From NCBI GenBank assembly GCA_965247295.1, contig CBDFGQ010000004.1, positions 248,001 through 312,000 on the forward strand: a DNA stretch of 64,000 nt, in the 5' to 3' direction. Both the position numbers and the translations under genes were made by a program. Below are positions 35,893 to 44,963 of the stretch, piece by piece. Under the pieces are notes generated by a model. It worked only from the letters and a program-made list of their open reading frames with translations, did no database searches and was not told the origin of the DNA. This DNA is from CBDFGQ01 sp965247295. GTDB lineage: Bacteria; Chloroflexota; Dehalococcoidia; Lucifugimonadales; JAGWBF01. Numbering within the stretch: position 1 is the stretch's first letter; each line of letters opens with the position of its first letter.

Positions 35893-36478
35893 TTTCTCTC
35901 GCTGCAAACATCGCAAAGTCAATACACGTATTCGCTATGCGGGCTATCTAAAAGGGTTTCTAGAATACATGGGGCTTAACTTTGATATACTCATCAACCG
36001 CCCCAAGCTACTACCTGAATTTGTAAACACTGAAGATATAGCCAAGCTTCGAGATACGCTCAGAAACCACAAGACTCATAAGTCTTCTGTATTCAGGGAT
36101 TTGGTTCTTGTTGATACCGCCATCAAGACTGGCCTCAGGCGTTCTGAGCTTGCGAACTTGCTGGTTTGTCATGTTGACTTGAATGCTTCAAGGTTAATCG
36201 TTGTAGCTGGCAAGGGTAGAAAAGACAGAGTCATCCTACTCAGCGAGTCATTGAGACAGGATTTGAAAAAGCTTACTGACGATAAGAGGCCAAACGAAAG
36301 TGTCTTTGGACTTAATTACCGCAGCCTTGGGATGAAAATCAAAGAGTGGTCGGACAAAGCAGGTGTTCCTATCCATACCCATAGTTTCAGACACTACTTT
36401 GCTACCACGCTTGTAGAGAAAGGAGCGAATATCAGAGTAGTACAGGAGTTATTGGGACACTCTAGCCTGAACACCACA
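35893..36478 (+). pseudogene. Tyrosine recombinase (phage integrase), truncated at both ends
   Basis: The frame opens after a TAA and reads HRKVNTRIRYAGYLKGFLEY (end of the core-binding domain), with ATG 35969 inside it. Catalytic residues present: Arg in KTGLRRSELANLL, Lys in GKGRKDRVI, HxxR in THSFRHYFATTL, His in LLGHSSLNTT. The sequence then switches to unrelated codons, so the nucleophile Tyr (normally about 9 residues later) is lost. It is markedly more AT-rich than its surroundings, a sign of transfer. It would have driven integration at the adjoining tRNA-Ala. Confidence 0.78.
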
Positions 36479-36483
36479 CCAGC

Positions 36484-36717
36484 GTTGCGTTCGGTGAGTT
36501 CAAAGAGGAGGGGCGGTGGGCGAATAGATGGGCCGCCAAGATCGCCCATCGTGGCAAGACGCTCGAATTTGTCGTGGAAAACAATGCTCCGACAGATTTC
36601 AAGGCCAAAGAAGACTACACCGAGGAAGAGGCAAAGAGCTTACAAAGTGCTCTAGGCAAGTATCAAAGGGCCTTGGAAGAGTTGAGGTCCACGGGTGAAG
36701 TGCAAGGTCTGCTGTGA
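36484..36717 (+). pseudogene. Unknown protein, C-terminal fragment fused behind integrase
   Basis: In the frame +1 to the integrase the codons read VAFGEFKEEGRWANRWAAKI, then LEFVVENNAPTDFKAKEDYT and a probable coiled coil (AKSLQSALGKYQRALEELRS), ending TGA at 36717. 77 residues with natural composition but no start. I do not recognise the family. It marks a recombination junction directly after the integrase homology ends. Confidence 0.45.
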
Positions 36718-36804
36718 GACCCAACCCGGTCGTGCTGGTCGTCGCCTGAGGCAGATGATGCAACGCCTCCGTGTGCCGTGAGGTCCAAAGGGCGGCTCCC
36801 ACAA

Positions 36805-37446
36805 CTATTCACCACCGTGCCTTTGCCGCGCCAGCTCTAACACTTGGTCTGCTGTAAGCTGAGTGGTCGCGGCACTTAGCTCCGTCTCTAACTCAACCAG
36901 GTTCACTTGCTCGATCCATCGACTCATGATGTGTGAATACGGCCAACTCCGAACGGTGGCGAGTCTTCCCGCCTTGGAAAGCTTTCCTGAAATAATTGGG
37001 TTGCACATGATGACGATCAGGCCTGTAGCGGCACACAGTAACCCTGGAGCCACCAATAAGGGTCGTAGAGCCGGAATACGGAACCAAACCAGACTGCTTA
37101 TAATGAGCGTGGTTCGGATTATACCCCCCAAAGGAATCAACCGGATTAGACGGAAAAAAGCATTCGAAAAAGCATTCGCAATGTGGTCCGGAACTCGAAC
37201 TCCAAGACGCAACACCACCGAGACCATTAGGAAGAACATCAGGAAGAACAACGAATATATCACCCATATGGCCATCCGCACAGGTAGTAAAAGCCACACG
37301 AGCATAAAGTGTATAAGAACATTGATATCCCGGGTGAGCTTACTCAGGAGATCACCAGCCCATGATTTTGTCGCTTCACGTTCTAACCCGAGGATCAGCG
37401 GAGCGAGGTATCTGGGATGAAATTGCTCTCTCGTCAGCACTTTCAC
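36805..37446 (-). CDS. Multi-pass membrane protein, unknown
   Basis: 213 residues if started at GTG 37446, which follows GGGGGACGCT; a longer frame to 37548 lacks a Shine-Dalgarno. Four hydrophobic segments are visible: INVLIHFMLVWLLLPVRMAI, WVIYSLFFLMFFLMVSVVL, GGIIRTTLIISSLVWF and PLLVAPGLLCAATGLIVIM. The C-terminus is soluble and Glu/Leu-rich. No family recognised. Lies between the integrase remnant and dispersed repeat copy 2, so it may be element cargo. Confidence 0.6.
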   Translation of the reverse strand: MKVLTREQFHPRYLAPLILGLEREATKSWAGDLLSKLTRDINVLIHFMLVWLLLPVRMAIWVIYSLFFLMFFLMVSVVLRLGVRVPDHIANAFSNAFFRLIRLIPLGGIIRTTLIISSLVWFRIPALRPLLVAPGLLCAATGLIVIMCNPIISGKLSKAGRLATVRSWPYSHIMSRWIEQVNLVELETELSAATTQLTADQVLELARQRHGGE

Positions 37447-37572
37447 AGCGTCCCCCTTTTGCTTAGACTCGCACCGGTTTTCGATCTTCGGATTTTGGCG
37501 CTCGCCAAGAATTTGATTCCTACAGGAAGCATCACCAACACTTCCCATACTTCATGCGTGCTCCACTGTATC

Positions 37573-37705
37573 AAGCTGCCAGCGCCAACTCTAGGCTGAA
37601 GGGAACACCAAGGGGTTTCGCGCGATTACTTGATGCAGTCTGCCTTGCACGTCCAGATAGCTAGCCGGGGGCGAACATTTCGTGCGGTGGAGACGGGAGA
37701 GGGGT
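37573..37705 (-). repeat. Dispersed repeat, copy 2 of 3
   Basis: About 130 bp, same orientation as copy 1. Differences from copy 1 are scattered single bases, and the possible peptide end (ASSNRAKP..GVPF..E.ALAA, stop, reverse strand) is kept, hinting at a shared coding 3' end rather than a neutral MITE. Confidence 0.8.
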
Positions 37706-37826
37706 GAGCTCCACCAACTTAAAAGATTTTGGACGTTGCTGGCGGAACGGCCTGTGTGTCGGAATCTAAGCAGGCAGTGAAAGAGAGGTTCAGAACTCCA
37801 CCCACCTATATTAGGTCCGCACGTTC

Positions 37827-38543
37827 CTAACCACCGTGGCGCTCCGAAGCCAGGGGGTTAAAGGTTACCCGCTTCATCGGTTGTTGCGTCTCGTTGCGCC
37901 ACTGGTGAAGCACATTGGGTGGCACCAGCACGGCGTCGCCTTCGGAGACGGCAAAGGCCTTCCCCTCACAGACCAGCGTAGCCTGGCCTTCCAGGATAAA
38001 CACCACGTGGTCCCAAGGGTGGCTGTGTCCGCCAGTGTCCGGGTGGCTGACCTGTCCGGGTAGCATGGCTCCGTTGTAGAGCATCAGGTAATTGGGAACC
38101 CCATCCTTGCTGGCGAGTATCGGGGTGCTCGTTTCTGAGTCCAAATCCCGGTAGTTGCGAATGGTCGGGGGTTGGCCGGTGCCGGTCCCGCCGTTGCTGC
38201 GAGCAGCACTACTCTGAGCGGCTGCCAGGGGGTTAATCTCAACGCGCCGGATTACGCCATGTCCGCCGGTGTTCAAGGTATAATGCTCCACGTTCTCCGG
38301 TATGAAGATGGCGTCGCCTTCCCTTACGGGGTATTCTTTGGCATCGCAGAACAAGGTACCGCTGCCGTCAATGATATAGATCTCGTGCTCCCATGGATGG
38401 ATATGGTGGCTGCTGGTCTGCCCGGGAGGGATTTCCGAGTAGGTCATAGTGCAGGTGGGCGTGTTGTCGTCCAACCAGATGAGCTGGGCGGCCGAACCTC
38501 CGGGCGTGAAGATGCTTCTATAGTTCCTAACTACTGGTTCCAT
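37827..38543 (-). CDS. Two-domain cupin (bicupin)
   Basis: 238 residues; ATG follows GGAGGTTAAGG. Two cupin barrels are visible, each with motif 1 and motif 2: SHHIHPWEHEIYIIDGSGTL with VREGDAIFIPENVEHYTLN, and GHSHPWDHVVFILEGQATL with VSEGDAVLVPPNVLHQWRN. Metal ligands His/His/Glu or Asp/His are present in both. Such proteins are dioxygenases or isomerases acting on small acids (gentisate- or oxalate-like), or sensors. Substrate unknown. Convergent spacing suggests it is transcribed alone or with the MBL gene upstream. Confidence 0.9.
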   Translation of the reverse strand: MEPVVRNYRSIFTPGGSAAQLIWLDDNTPTCTMTYSEIPPGQTSSHHIHPWEHEIYIIDGSGTLFCDAKEYPVREGDAIFIPENVEHYTLNTGGHGVIRRVEINPLAAAQSSAARSNGGTGTGQPPTIRNYRDLDSETSTPILASKDGVPNYLMLYNGAMLPGQVSHPDTGGHSHPWDHVVFILEGQATLVCEGKAFAVSEGDAVLVPPNVLHQWRNETQQPMKRVTFNPLASERHGG

Positions 38544-38665
38544 TGCCTTAACCTCCTCATGGATGCTCCTGCCCTGATTTCACCCTGCTCCCCTTCCCCT
38601 GATGGGTGGAGTAAAGGGAGGAATTCAGCCTCTGTCCGAAAGGGCTAATGGGTAATCTTCAATGC

Positions 38666-39502
38666 CTAGATTCCCTGCCACTGGCGGCGGCCCTGTAAGC
38701 GCACCACCCTCCCGAACCCTGGCATCGGAAAGTGGCCCGCCGCGACTAGAAAGTCCTCTCGCTCCATGCGCTCCATGAGGGAGCCACGAGTCGCCCTGGA
38801 CGTGTCGGGGTCCAAGTCGGCCCTGGGACACCAGTCGGTCTCGTGCAACTGGACGGGGTGGTGGGCCGCATCTCCCAGGATGAGGCCCATTTGGCCTTGG
38901 GAGGAGATTGCAACGCTGGTGTGACCGGGGGTGTGTCCGGGAGTGGGGAGGCCTGTGAGTTCACTGGTTAAGGCCTGCTCTCCGTCCATCAGCTCCAGCA
39001 GACCCATCTCTTGTAGGGGCACCACGCACTCCGACGTTGCTGGAAACCGATCCAGATTCTCAGGGCGGCTGAAGAACTCCCAGTCCGCCTTACCCACCCA
39101 GTAGCGGGCTCTGGGGAACGTGGGACGGCGACTGTCTCCCAGAGACGTCAGGTTCCACCCCACATGGTCCGGGTGCAGGTGGGTCATCACCACCATGTCT
39201 ATCTCCTCAGCGTGGACGCCCTTGGCATGGAGGCTGTCCAACAGCTCTCCACCACCACTTCCAAGTCCGATGTTGCGGTCGGGACCCAGTCCGGTATCTA
39301 CCAGGATGGTGAGCCCGTCGGAGCGGACCAGGTAGGAGGCCATGTTGAGTGTGAGCCGGTGGTCGGGTGGGATGTCGTTCTCGTATGGGCCCCAGTCCTC
39401 TGTGGAAATGGACGGATAGAAGTTGCACAGGTCGAACTCAAGGACACCATCAGAGACGGATATGACCTCCACACGTCCTATCGTCACTCTGCCATCGGGC
39501 AT
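38666..39502 (-). CDS. MBL-fold metallo-hydrolase
   Basis: 278 residues. Motifs: Asp in TILVDTGLGPD, HxHxDH in VMTHLHPDHVGWN, His in PTPGHTPGHTSVAI, Asp in GLILGDAAHHPVQL and final His in VAAGHFPMPGFGR, the complete metallo-beta-lactamase-fold dinuclear zinc set. AidC/N-acyl-homoserine-lactonase-like length and order (the HPVQLHE segment occurs in quorum-quenching lactonase relatives), but substrate is unproven. Same strand as and 122 bases upstream of the bicupin. Confidence 0.9.
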   Translation of the reverse strand: MPDGRVTIGRVEVISVSDGVLEFDLCNFYPSISTEDWGPYENDIPPDHRLTLNMASYLVRSDGLTILVDTGLGPDRNIGLGSGGGELLDSLHAKGVHAEEIDMVVMTHLHPDHVGWNLTSLGDSRRPTFPRARYWVGKADWEFFSRPENLDRFPATSECVVPLQEMGLLELMDGEQALTSELTGLPTPGHTPGHTSVAISSQGQMGLILGDAAHHPVQLHETDWCPRADLDPDTSRATRGSLMERMEREDFLVAAGHFPMPGFGRVVRLQGRRQWQGI

Positions 39503-39727
39503 GCGATCCGCCTTTCGTCATGACCTGGGCTCATGGATCAGTGGCGGTGAACCTGGAGATCATGCTGTAAGTGTATTTTGGCCTTCAACCCGGGTACTGT
39601 CTAGCCATCACCGTAGACCGATCTGCGTACGGGCGTATGCCAGCCGCACGGGAAGACTCCGGCCCCAGTTGGCTGCTCATCCGGGACCAGACCCGCATCT
39701 TTTAGGTTCAGGCTTGATCATTAATAG

Positions 39728-39889
39728 GTGCCCCCCATCGGGAAGAGCGTGGGGGTGGAGGTTTACCGTGACCCGGACAAGCCTCAAGGCGAGCAGACCT
39801 TATACGACGCTATCCGGATTAGCTTCGAGATGTGGGGTGTGGATGACGACCAAGCCCACCAGTTGGTGGAGATCTGGGAACGGCGTTGA
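39728..39889 (+). CDS. Possible small protein or C-terminal fragment, unknown
   Basis: 53 codons from GTG 39728: MPPIGKSVGVEVYRDPDKPQ then an acidic helical end (SFEMWGVDDDQAHQLVEIWE). Composition is protein-like, but there is no Shine-Dalgarno and no known family. It may be the remains of a longer gene. Confidence 0.35.
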   Translation: MPPIGKSVGVEVYRDPDKPQGEQTLYDAIRISFEMWGVDDDQAHQLVEIWERR

Positions 39890-40005
39890 CTCCTCCATGG
39901 TTCGGTCGCCGTGGCGACCCCCGATACCACCGTGGGCCTGGTTTCCCACACCAAAGGCGTTGATAACCCCTTAAGCCCTTCCAGAGACATGATGTGAAGG
40001 CCCGC

Positions 40006-40947
40006 TCATCTCGCCTCTACCAAAGGCATACCCTCCTGTTGGCGAACGGCGTTGATGATCTGCAATACCCTCGTTCGAAAAGGCGGGTACTCCAACTCAA
40101 ACTCCGAGAGCAGGCGACTATTATCCACCAGATAGTTTCCGGACTCTTCCAGGCCTCCTTCGTTTTCAAAGGTGATCTGAGCATCTGGTATGTACCCGCG
40201 TACCATATCTGCAAGGTCGCCGATGCTTATGGGGGTACCGCCGGAGTTGTAGATGGGGTACCTGGTAGCGGTGGCAAGACCAACTCGGACGAAGGCCTCC
40301 GCTATGTCCTCCACGTGAATGGGCAATCGCATGCGGGATTTATAGGGTAAACGGACGGGTAGGCCCTGGGCGGGGTAGGTGATGCAGTCCACATGGTCCG
40401 TAGAGCCTCGCACCTTATCAGGGCCGGTCACGTTTGCCGGCCGGATGCCTGTGATGGACATGCCATAGTTGTTGATGTATTGCTGAGCCTGGAACTCGTT
40501 GAAGATCTTGTGAACGGCATACTGGGAGGTGCCGTACTTGGGATCATCCTCGTTTATGTGCGTCTCATCGAAGCTCGTCTGCTCCCCACTGACCGCTAAA
40601 GAACTAGCGTACACCACCCTGTGTACTCCGGACAGGCGGGCCGCCTCGAAGCAGTTGTCCATTCCCAGGACGTTGAGAAGCATGGTCTGGTGTGGCTCGA
40701 CTTCGCCGCCACCCACGAGGTAAGCCAAGTTTATTACGCGATCCGGCTTCGCCTCTATGGTGACTCTCATCACGTCTTCGAACTGAGTAACGTCGCCCCG
40801 CACAACCTTGATCCTTTCCTCAAGGCCCGAGAACGAAGCGGCGCCTGGATTGATGTCCATGCAGACCACCTCCTCTCCCCTCTCTGCCAGGCGCCGAATA
40901 ACCCTCGGCCCAATGAATCCAGTGCCTCCGATGACCAAAGTGCTCAT
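40006..40947 (-). CDS. NAD-dependent epimerase/dehydratase (extended SDR)
   Basis: 313 residues from ATG 40947, which follows AAGGAGAGGAA; the frame is open to 41016, but that part has no Shine-Dalgarno. Rossmann motif MSTLVIGGTGFIGPRVIRRL, the NLAYLVGG strand, SSLAVSG and the catalytic YxxxK in SQYAVHKIFNEF identify the extended short-chain dehydrogenase fold. Substrates are usually nucleotide sugars or similar. RPANVTGPDKVRGS and PIHVEDIAEAFVRVG are the usual C-terminal marks. It lies 156 bases downstream of the TPP enzyme on the same strand. Confidence 0.92.
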   Translation of the reverse strand: MSTLVIGGTGFIGPRVIRRLAERGEEVVCMDINPGAASFSGLEERIKVVRGDVTQFEDVMRVTIEAKPDRVINLAYLVGGGEVEPHQTMLLNVLGMDNCFEAARLSGVHRVVYASSLAVSGEQTSFDETHINEDDPKYGTSQYAVHKIFNEFQAQQYINNYGMSITGIRPANVTGPDKVRGSTDHVDCITYPAQGLPVRLPYKSRMRLPIHVEDIAEAFVRVGLATATRYPIYNSGGTPISIGDLADMVRGYIPDAQITFENEGGLEESGNYLVDNSRLLSEFELEYPPFRTRVLQIINAVRQQEGMPLVEAR

Positions 40948-41103
40948 TTCCTCTCCTTCCAGCCCAGGTGTGTTTGCGCGTGTTCGATTAGTTGACTTCC
41001 TGCACACACTGCTCAAGCAGATCCAAAGACGCTTTGGGAAAAGCCCACTGCGGTGGCAACAGGCGGTGGCCCGGATCGGGCATTTATGGAAGCGCTGGCC
41101 CCG

Positions 41104-42750
41104 CTACCGCGCTGGATAACGGGATAAGGTGTTTTCCTCCTTGGTCATAAACTCGATGAGGGCGGGCCGCCCTGTGGTCATCACCTCCCTGGCGCGACCT
41201 ATAGCCGGAATTATCTCCGCTGGGTCTTCTACCCGCTCCCCGTGGGCACCCAGGGCCTGGGCCAGATTGGCATAGTCGCCATATAGGCTGGTGAAGGCGA
41301 AGCTATCGGTGGCCACCGGGTAGTTTCTCGCGTAGCCGCTCATGACGTGGTTGTTCAGCACCAGGGTTAAAATGGGAATCTCGTGGCGAACCGCCGTTTC
41401 GATGTCCATCCCGGACATTCCGATGGCGGCGTCGCCCATTATGTTAACCACCAGCCTCTCCGGGGCCCCTAGCTTGGCTCCCATGGCCAGACCCAGGCCG
41501 TATCCCAGCTGTGAGGAGTTTCCCCAGCCCAGGTAGCCCCGGGGGACTATCGCCTCGTAAAAGGGTATGGTCTGGTCCCGGGGATGGCCGGAGTCGTGGG
41601 TCAATGTGGTCTGGGTCCGGTCCACCGTGTGCATCAGGTCCCAAATGACCCGGTAAGGGTTGATAGGCACCTCATCCGATGTGAGCAGCGGCATCCACTC
41701 CTCGAGCCACTCGTCTTTGATCTGCTTCACCTCGGCTTCCACCGCTCCGTTACCCCTTCTGCCGTCGGGGCCCGTTTGCAGCCGTACTTCCTCAATAAGC
41801 TGACGGATTACCAGACGAGCATCCCCGATGATGGCGTGGTGGAGCTGCTCCTCCTTGTTCAGGTCCTTCTCGTCCACCGTGCACTGGACCAACACCTTGC
41901 CCCGCGGAATTCCGATGGACGCCAAATTGGTAGTGAAACTGCAACCGAGGCCGAAAACCAGGTCCGCTTTGTCCAGGAAGTGCCGTGCCATCTTGGTCTG
42001 GGTGCCTGCCCCGGTGCCGACAGAAAGGGAGTGGTTTTCGGGGAAAGCGCTTTTTCCGGTATTGGTTGTCATCACCGGGACGTTGACCAACTCCGCCAGC
42101 TGCTGGAGCTCCTCGGAGGCCTCGGCCCACAGAATGCCCTGACCAGCGTAGATCAAGGGGGTTTTGGCGGCAAGCAGGGCTTTGACCGAGTCGGCCACGT
42201 CGCCGGGGTCACCGGCACTCTTGTAGCCTTTGACCGGGCAGTAATCAAAGGCCGCTTCGTCGATCTCGTCCGTTGCCACGTCTCCCGGCACCTGCACCAT
42301 TACCGGGCTACCTCTGCCCGACCGCAGGAACGTAAAGGCTCGGCGCATCATCTCGGGAATGCGGTCGGGCTGATTGATCTGGGTCACCCACTTGGTCACG
42401 CCTCGGTACGCGCCAATGGCATCGAAATCCGGAGGCTGCCCCATCCGGTTCCGAGCAGTTCCTCCGGGAAGGGCGAGGATGGGCGTGGATTCGGCATAAG
42501 CGTGGGCAATCCCGGCGAATGCGTTTTCTATCCCCGGCCCCGATTGGGTCACGACCACCCCGGTACGGTGGCCGTTATGCATCCGGGTGTAGCCATCCGC
42601 CATGTTTACCGTGGCTCGTTCGGTTCGCGACATGATCGGCTTGATGCCGACGATAGCGGCGGCCTCGATCAAGGTGTTCGCGGGAAAGCAGAACAGGTAC
42701 TCGGTACCTTCCATCTTTAAGATATTGGCGATGGCTGTATTGCCTTGCAT
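41104..42750 (-). CDS. Thiamine-diphosphate-dependent enzyme (acetolactate-synthase-like)
   Basis: 548 residues, full length; ATG follows AGGAGGAGC. N-terminal PYR domain with the catalytic Glu in SRTERATVNMADGYTR, central TPP_enzyme_M domain (PLIYAGQGILWAEASEEL), C-terminal PP domain with the Mg/ThDP motif GDAAIGMSGMDIETAVRHEI...LVLNNH. The GDG is GDA, still allowed. Family reactions are decarboxylation or ligation of 2-oxoacids; there is no evidence for branched-chain synthesis here, as no small subunit adjoins. May share a transcript with the epimerase downstream. Confidence 0.9.
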   Translation of the reverse strand: MQGNTAIANILKMEGTEYLFCFPANTLIEAAAIVGIKPIMSRTERATVNMADGYTRMHNGHRTGVVVTQSGPGIENAFAGIAHAYAESTPILALPGGTARNRMGQPPDFDAIGAYRGVTKWVTQINQPDRIPEMMRRAFTFLRSGRGSPVMVQVPGDVATDEIDEAAFDYCPVKGYKSAGDPGDVADSVKALLAAKTPLIYAGQGILWAEASEELQQLAELVNVPVMTTNTGKSAFPENHSLSVGTGAGTQTKMARHFLDKADLVFGLGCSFTTNLASIGIPRGKVLVQCTVDEKDLNKEEQLHHAIIGDARLVIRQLIEEVRLQTGPDGRRGNGAVEAEVKQIKDEWLEEWMPLLTSDEVPINPYRVIWDLMHTVDRTQTTLTHDSGHPRDQTIPFYEAIVPRGYLGWGNSSQLGYGLGLAMGAKLGAPERLVVNIMGDAAIGMSGMDIETAVRHEIPILTLVLNNHVMSGYARNYPVATDSFAFTSLYGDYANLAQALGAHGERVEDPAEIIPAIGRAREVMTTGRPALIEFMTKEENTLSRYPAR

Positions 42751-42989
42751 GTTGCTCCTCCTTATTTGCCTAGGACAGGCGGGACCGATGGCACCGGGGC
42801 AACCCCAACGGGTCAGGGGAGTCGCCCATGACGAGGTCTAGTTTGGGTGGACAGGCGACATCGCGAGGTATTTATAGCCGAAATTGAAATGGCGGTCAAG
42901 GATTTCCGGTCGGGTGACTTGACTCCGGTGGACGAAGGCATAGAATCACACGTAGCCTTCAACGGTGTAGCTCTTCAAGGAGGCCCAGT

Positions 42990-43463
42990 TTGCTGGTAGG
43001 TGTAGTCTCTGACACCCGCGGGTACCTTCACCCAAAACTCCCCGAGTTACTGCGGGGCGTTCAGCACATCCTGCACGCCGGCGACATCGGCGACGCCGGC
43101 ATCATTCAGCAGCTGTCCACTATCGCCCCGGTTACCGCGGTGCGGGGTAACAACGACCGGGAGGGCCCTGCTTCCCTTTACCCAGAGGAGGCGACGTTGC
43201 AACTGGACGGTCGCGATTTTTTCCTTACCCACCAGGTGAAAGTGCCCCGGAACCTGACCGACCCCGCGATGGAAGGCTACGAACAAGCGGGGGTGGACGT
43301 GGTGGTGTTCGGCCACAGCCACATAGCGCTGCAGCGCCAACTGGGGAAGGTCCTGTTTTTCAACCCAGGCGCCGCCGGCAAACGCCGGTTCAAAGTGGTT
43401 CCTTCCATCGGCATCTTGAAGTTTGAGAAGGATCGAATAGAGGGGACGATAGTTCCACTGTAA
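42990..43463 (+). CDS. YfcE/MJ0936-family metallophosphoesterase
   Basis: 157 residues starting at TTG 42990, preceded by AAGGAGGCCCAG. Fold marks: VGVVSDTRGYLHPKL, HILHAGDIGDAG, VRGNNDREG, FFLTHQ, VVFGHSHIALQ and the FFNPGAAGKRR end. In the first motif the usual DTH is DTR, so one metal ligand histidine is replaced, and the late GNND and GHSH ligands remain. Activity may be altered. Family: manganese-dependent phosphodiesterases. Divergent from the TPP enzyme gene. Confidence 0.88.
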   Translation: MLVGVVSDTRGYLHPKLPELLRGVQHILHAGDIGDAGIIQQLSTIAPVTAVRGNNDREGPASLYPEEATLQLDGRDFFLTHQVKVPRNLTDPAMEGYEQAGVDVVVFGHSHIALQRQLGKVLFFNPGAAGKRRFKVVPSIGILKFEKDRIEGTIVPL

Positions 43464-43832
43464 TTAAAATCCCTCATGGACCCCACCCAGTAACGGGAGG
43501 TCGGAATGCCCTGAAGTAAGAAGAGTGCGTGGTAGTCGAAGAGCACGCGTAGGTGTCTCGACCTGTTTTGTTCATCTGAGTTCGTAGCCATGGTTTGATT
43601 GATGTTCTGAAATCTATTGCAATGGCAGTAGCGGTCTATACTTCGAAGGCACAGACGATGCTTGGTGATGGAGTCGGCACCGGCATAGACGTGGAATATA
43701 TCAGGCCCATGCACCTGGGTGTCACTACAGCACGATGACGTAGCCACAAGGGGGGAATGATCTGTTTTCTCTCGCCCATGATGTGGGGGAGCTTGAGAGG
43801 GGGTGAAGTCCTCAACTTGTTCTTGACCAGCG
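43464..43832. other. Intergenic stretch between convergent genes, nothing recognised
   Basis: 369 bases without a convincing gene, terminator or repeat. Confidence 0.4.
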
Positions 43833-44963
43833 CTAGACCAGGTGGTACACGCGCGCCGCGTTCCCGCCGGCGATCTTTGCCTTCTCCTCCTCGGTACAGT
43901 CCGCCAGGATCTCCTCGAGGACCTGCTGGCTCCTTGGGAAGGTGGACTCCATATGGGGGTAGTCGGAGCCCCATTGGAGGCTGTCCACCCCGATCATGTC
44001 CCGCAGCCTTATGCCCAGCCCATCCTCCTGGAAGCCCAGGAACACGTTGCGGTGGAAATAGTCGCTGGGGAGCATGTCCTCCTTGAACCTGTACCCTTCC
44101 CTTCCGAACCCCCGTTGGTCGTAGGTATAGTCGATGCGGTTCAGGAAGAAAGGCACCCATCCAAGCTCGTGCTCCACGCCCCCCACCTGAAGCTTGGGAA
44201 AGCGCTCGAAGACCCCGTTGAGGATCATGTCGGCGAGGGAGACCCTTACGAAAAAGTCCGTATTAGGCGAGATGCCGACCCGTCCGCCGCCGGGCCGGTT
44301 CCCATCCCCCTCCCCGGAGCCGAACCGGTTGGTGGCGATGTGGAGGCTGAGGGGGAAACCCAGGTCTTGAGCAGCCCCCCACAGGAGGTCGTACTCGGAG
44401 GAATCGTACCTCATGTCTTCAGGGGGATACACCGGGATCATGGCTCCCACAAACCCCTGGTTTGCGCGATGCTCCAGGTCAGCTACCCCTTCCCTCACGT
44501 CATCTATGTTAAGCATTGCGATGCCCTTGAGCCGCATGGGAGACATCTGGCAAAACTCTGCCACCCAGTCGTTGTAGGTCCTGAACATGGCAGTTAGAAG
44601 CTCACCATCAGGAATCTTATAGAGCTGAAGTCCGAGGGTAGGATACAGTATGCTCACGTCTACGCCATCCTGATCCATGTCCTTGATCTGCTCCTCGGGA
44701 ATGTAGCCACCGGGCCGGACGTTCTCAAATCTGTCCCCGTGAGTTAGCTTTTCCGCCTGGCCGAACCTTCTGCCCGTCTGGGCGCCTCCGAATCCGAATC
44801 CAGTGCCCTGGACCCTCTGGCCGTCGCAATACCACCAATCGCCGTCCTCTTCGCGATGGACACGTGGAGCCCGGTCCTTGAACCTACGCTCGATCCTGCT
44901 TAGCCACAGGTCCGGGGGTTCGAATACGTGGTTGTCTGACGATATGATCCTATAGTTTGCCAT
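43833..44963 (-). CDS. Amidohydrolase family protein (Amidohydro_2, decarboxylase-like)
   Basis: 376 residues; ATG follows GGAGGCTCTGGC. The N-terminus MANYRIISSDNHVFEPPDLW has a single His in place of the HxH pair, typical of the ACMSD/vanillate-decarboxylase-like subset where one or both ligands are modified. Other marks: LHIATNRFGSG, VEHELGWVPFFLNR, FHRNVFLGFQEDG, and the C-terminal Asp in LQWGSDYPHMESTFP. Probable decarboxylase or hydrolase of a small aromatic or cyclic acid; substrate unknown. A broken relative lies at 55680-56131. Confidence 0.9.
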   Translation of the reverse strand: MANYRIISSDNHVFEPPDLWLSRIERRFKDRAPRVHREEDGDWWYCDGQRVQGTGFGFGGAQTGRRFGQAEKLTHGDRFENVRPGGYIPEEQIKDMDQDGVDVSILYPTLGLQLYKIPDGELLTAMFRTYNDWVAEFCQMSPMRLKGIAMLNIDDVREGVADLEHRANQGFVGAMIPVYPPEDMRYDSSEYDLLWGAAQDLGFPLSLHIATNRFGSGEGDGNRPGGGRVGISPNTDFFVRVSLADMILNGVFERFPKLQVGGVEHELGWVPFFLNRIDYTYDQRGFGREGYRFKEDMLPSDYFHRNVFLGFQEDGLGIRLRDMIGVDSLQWGSDYPHMESTFPRSQQVLEEILADCTEEEKAKIAGGNAARVYHLV

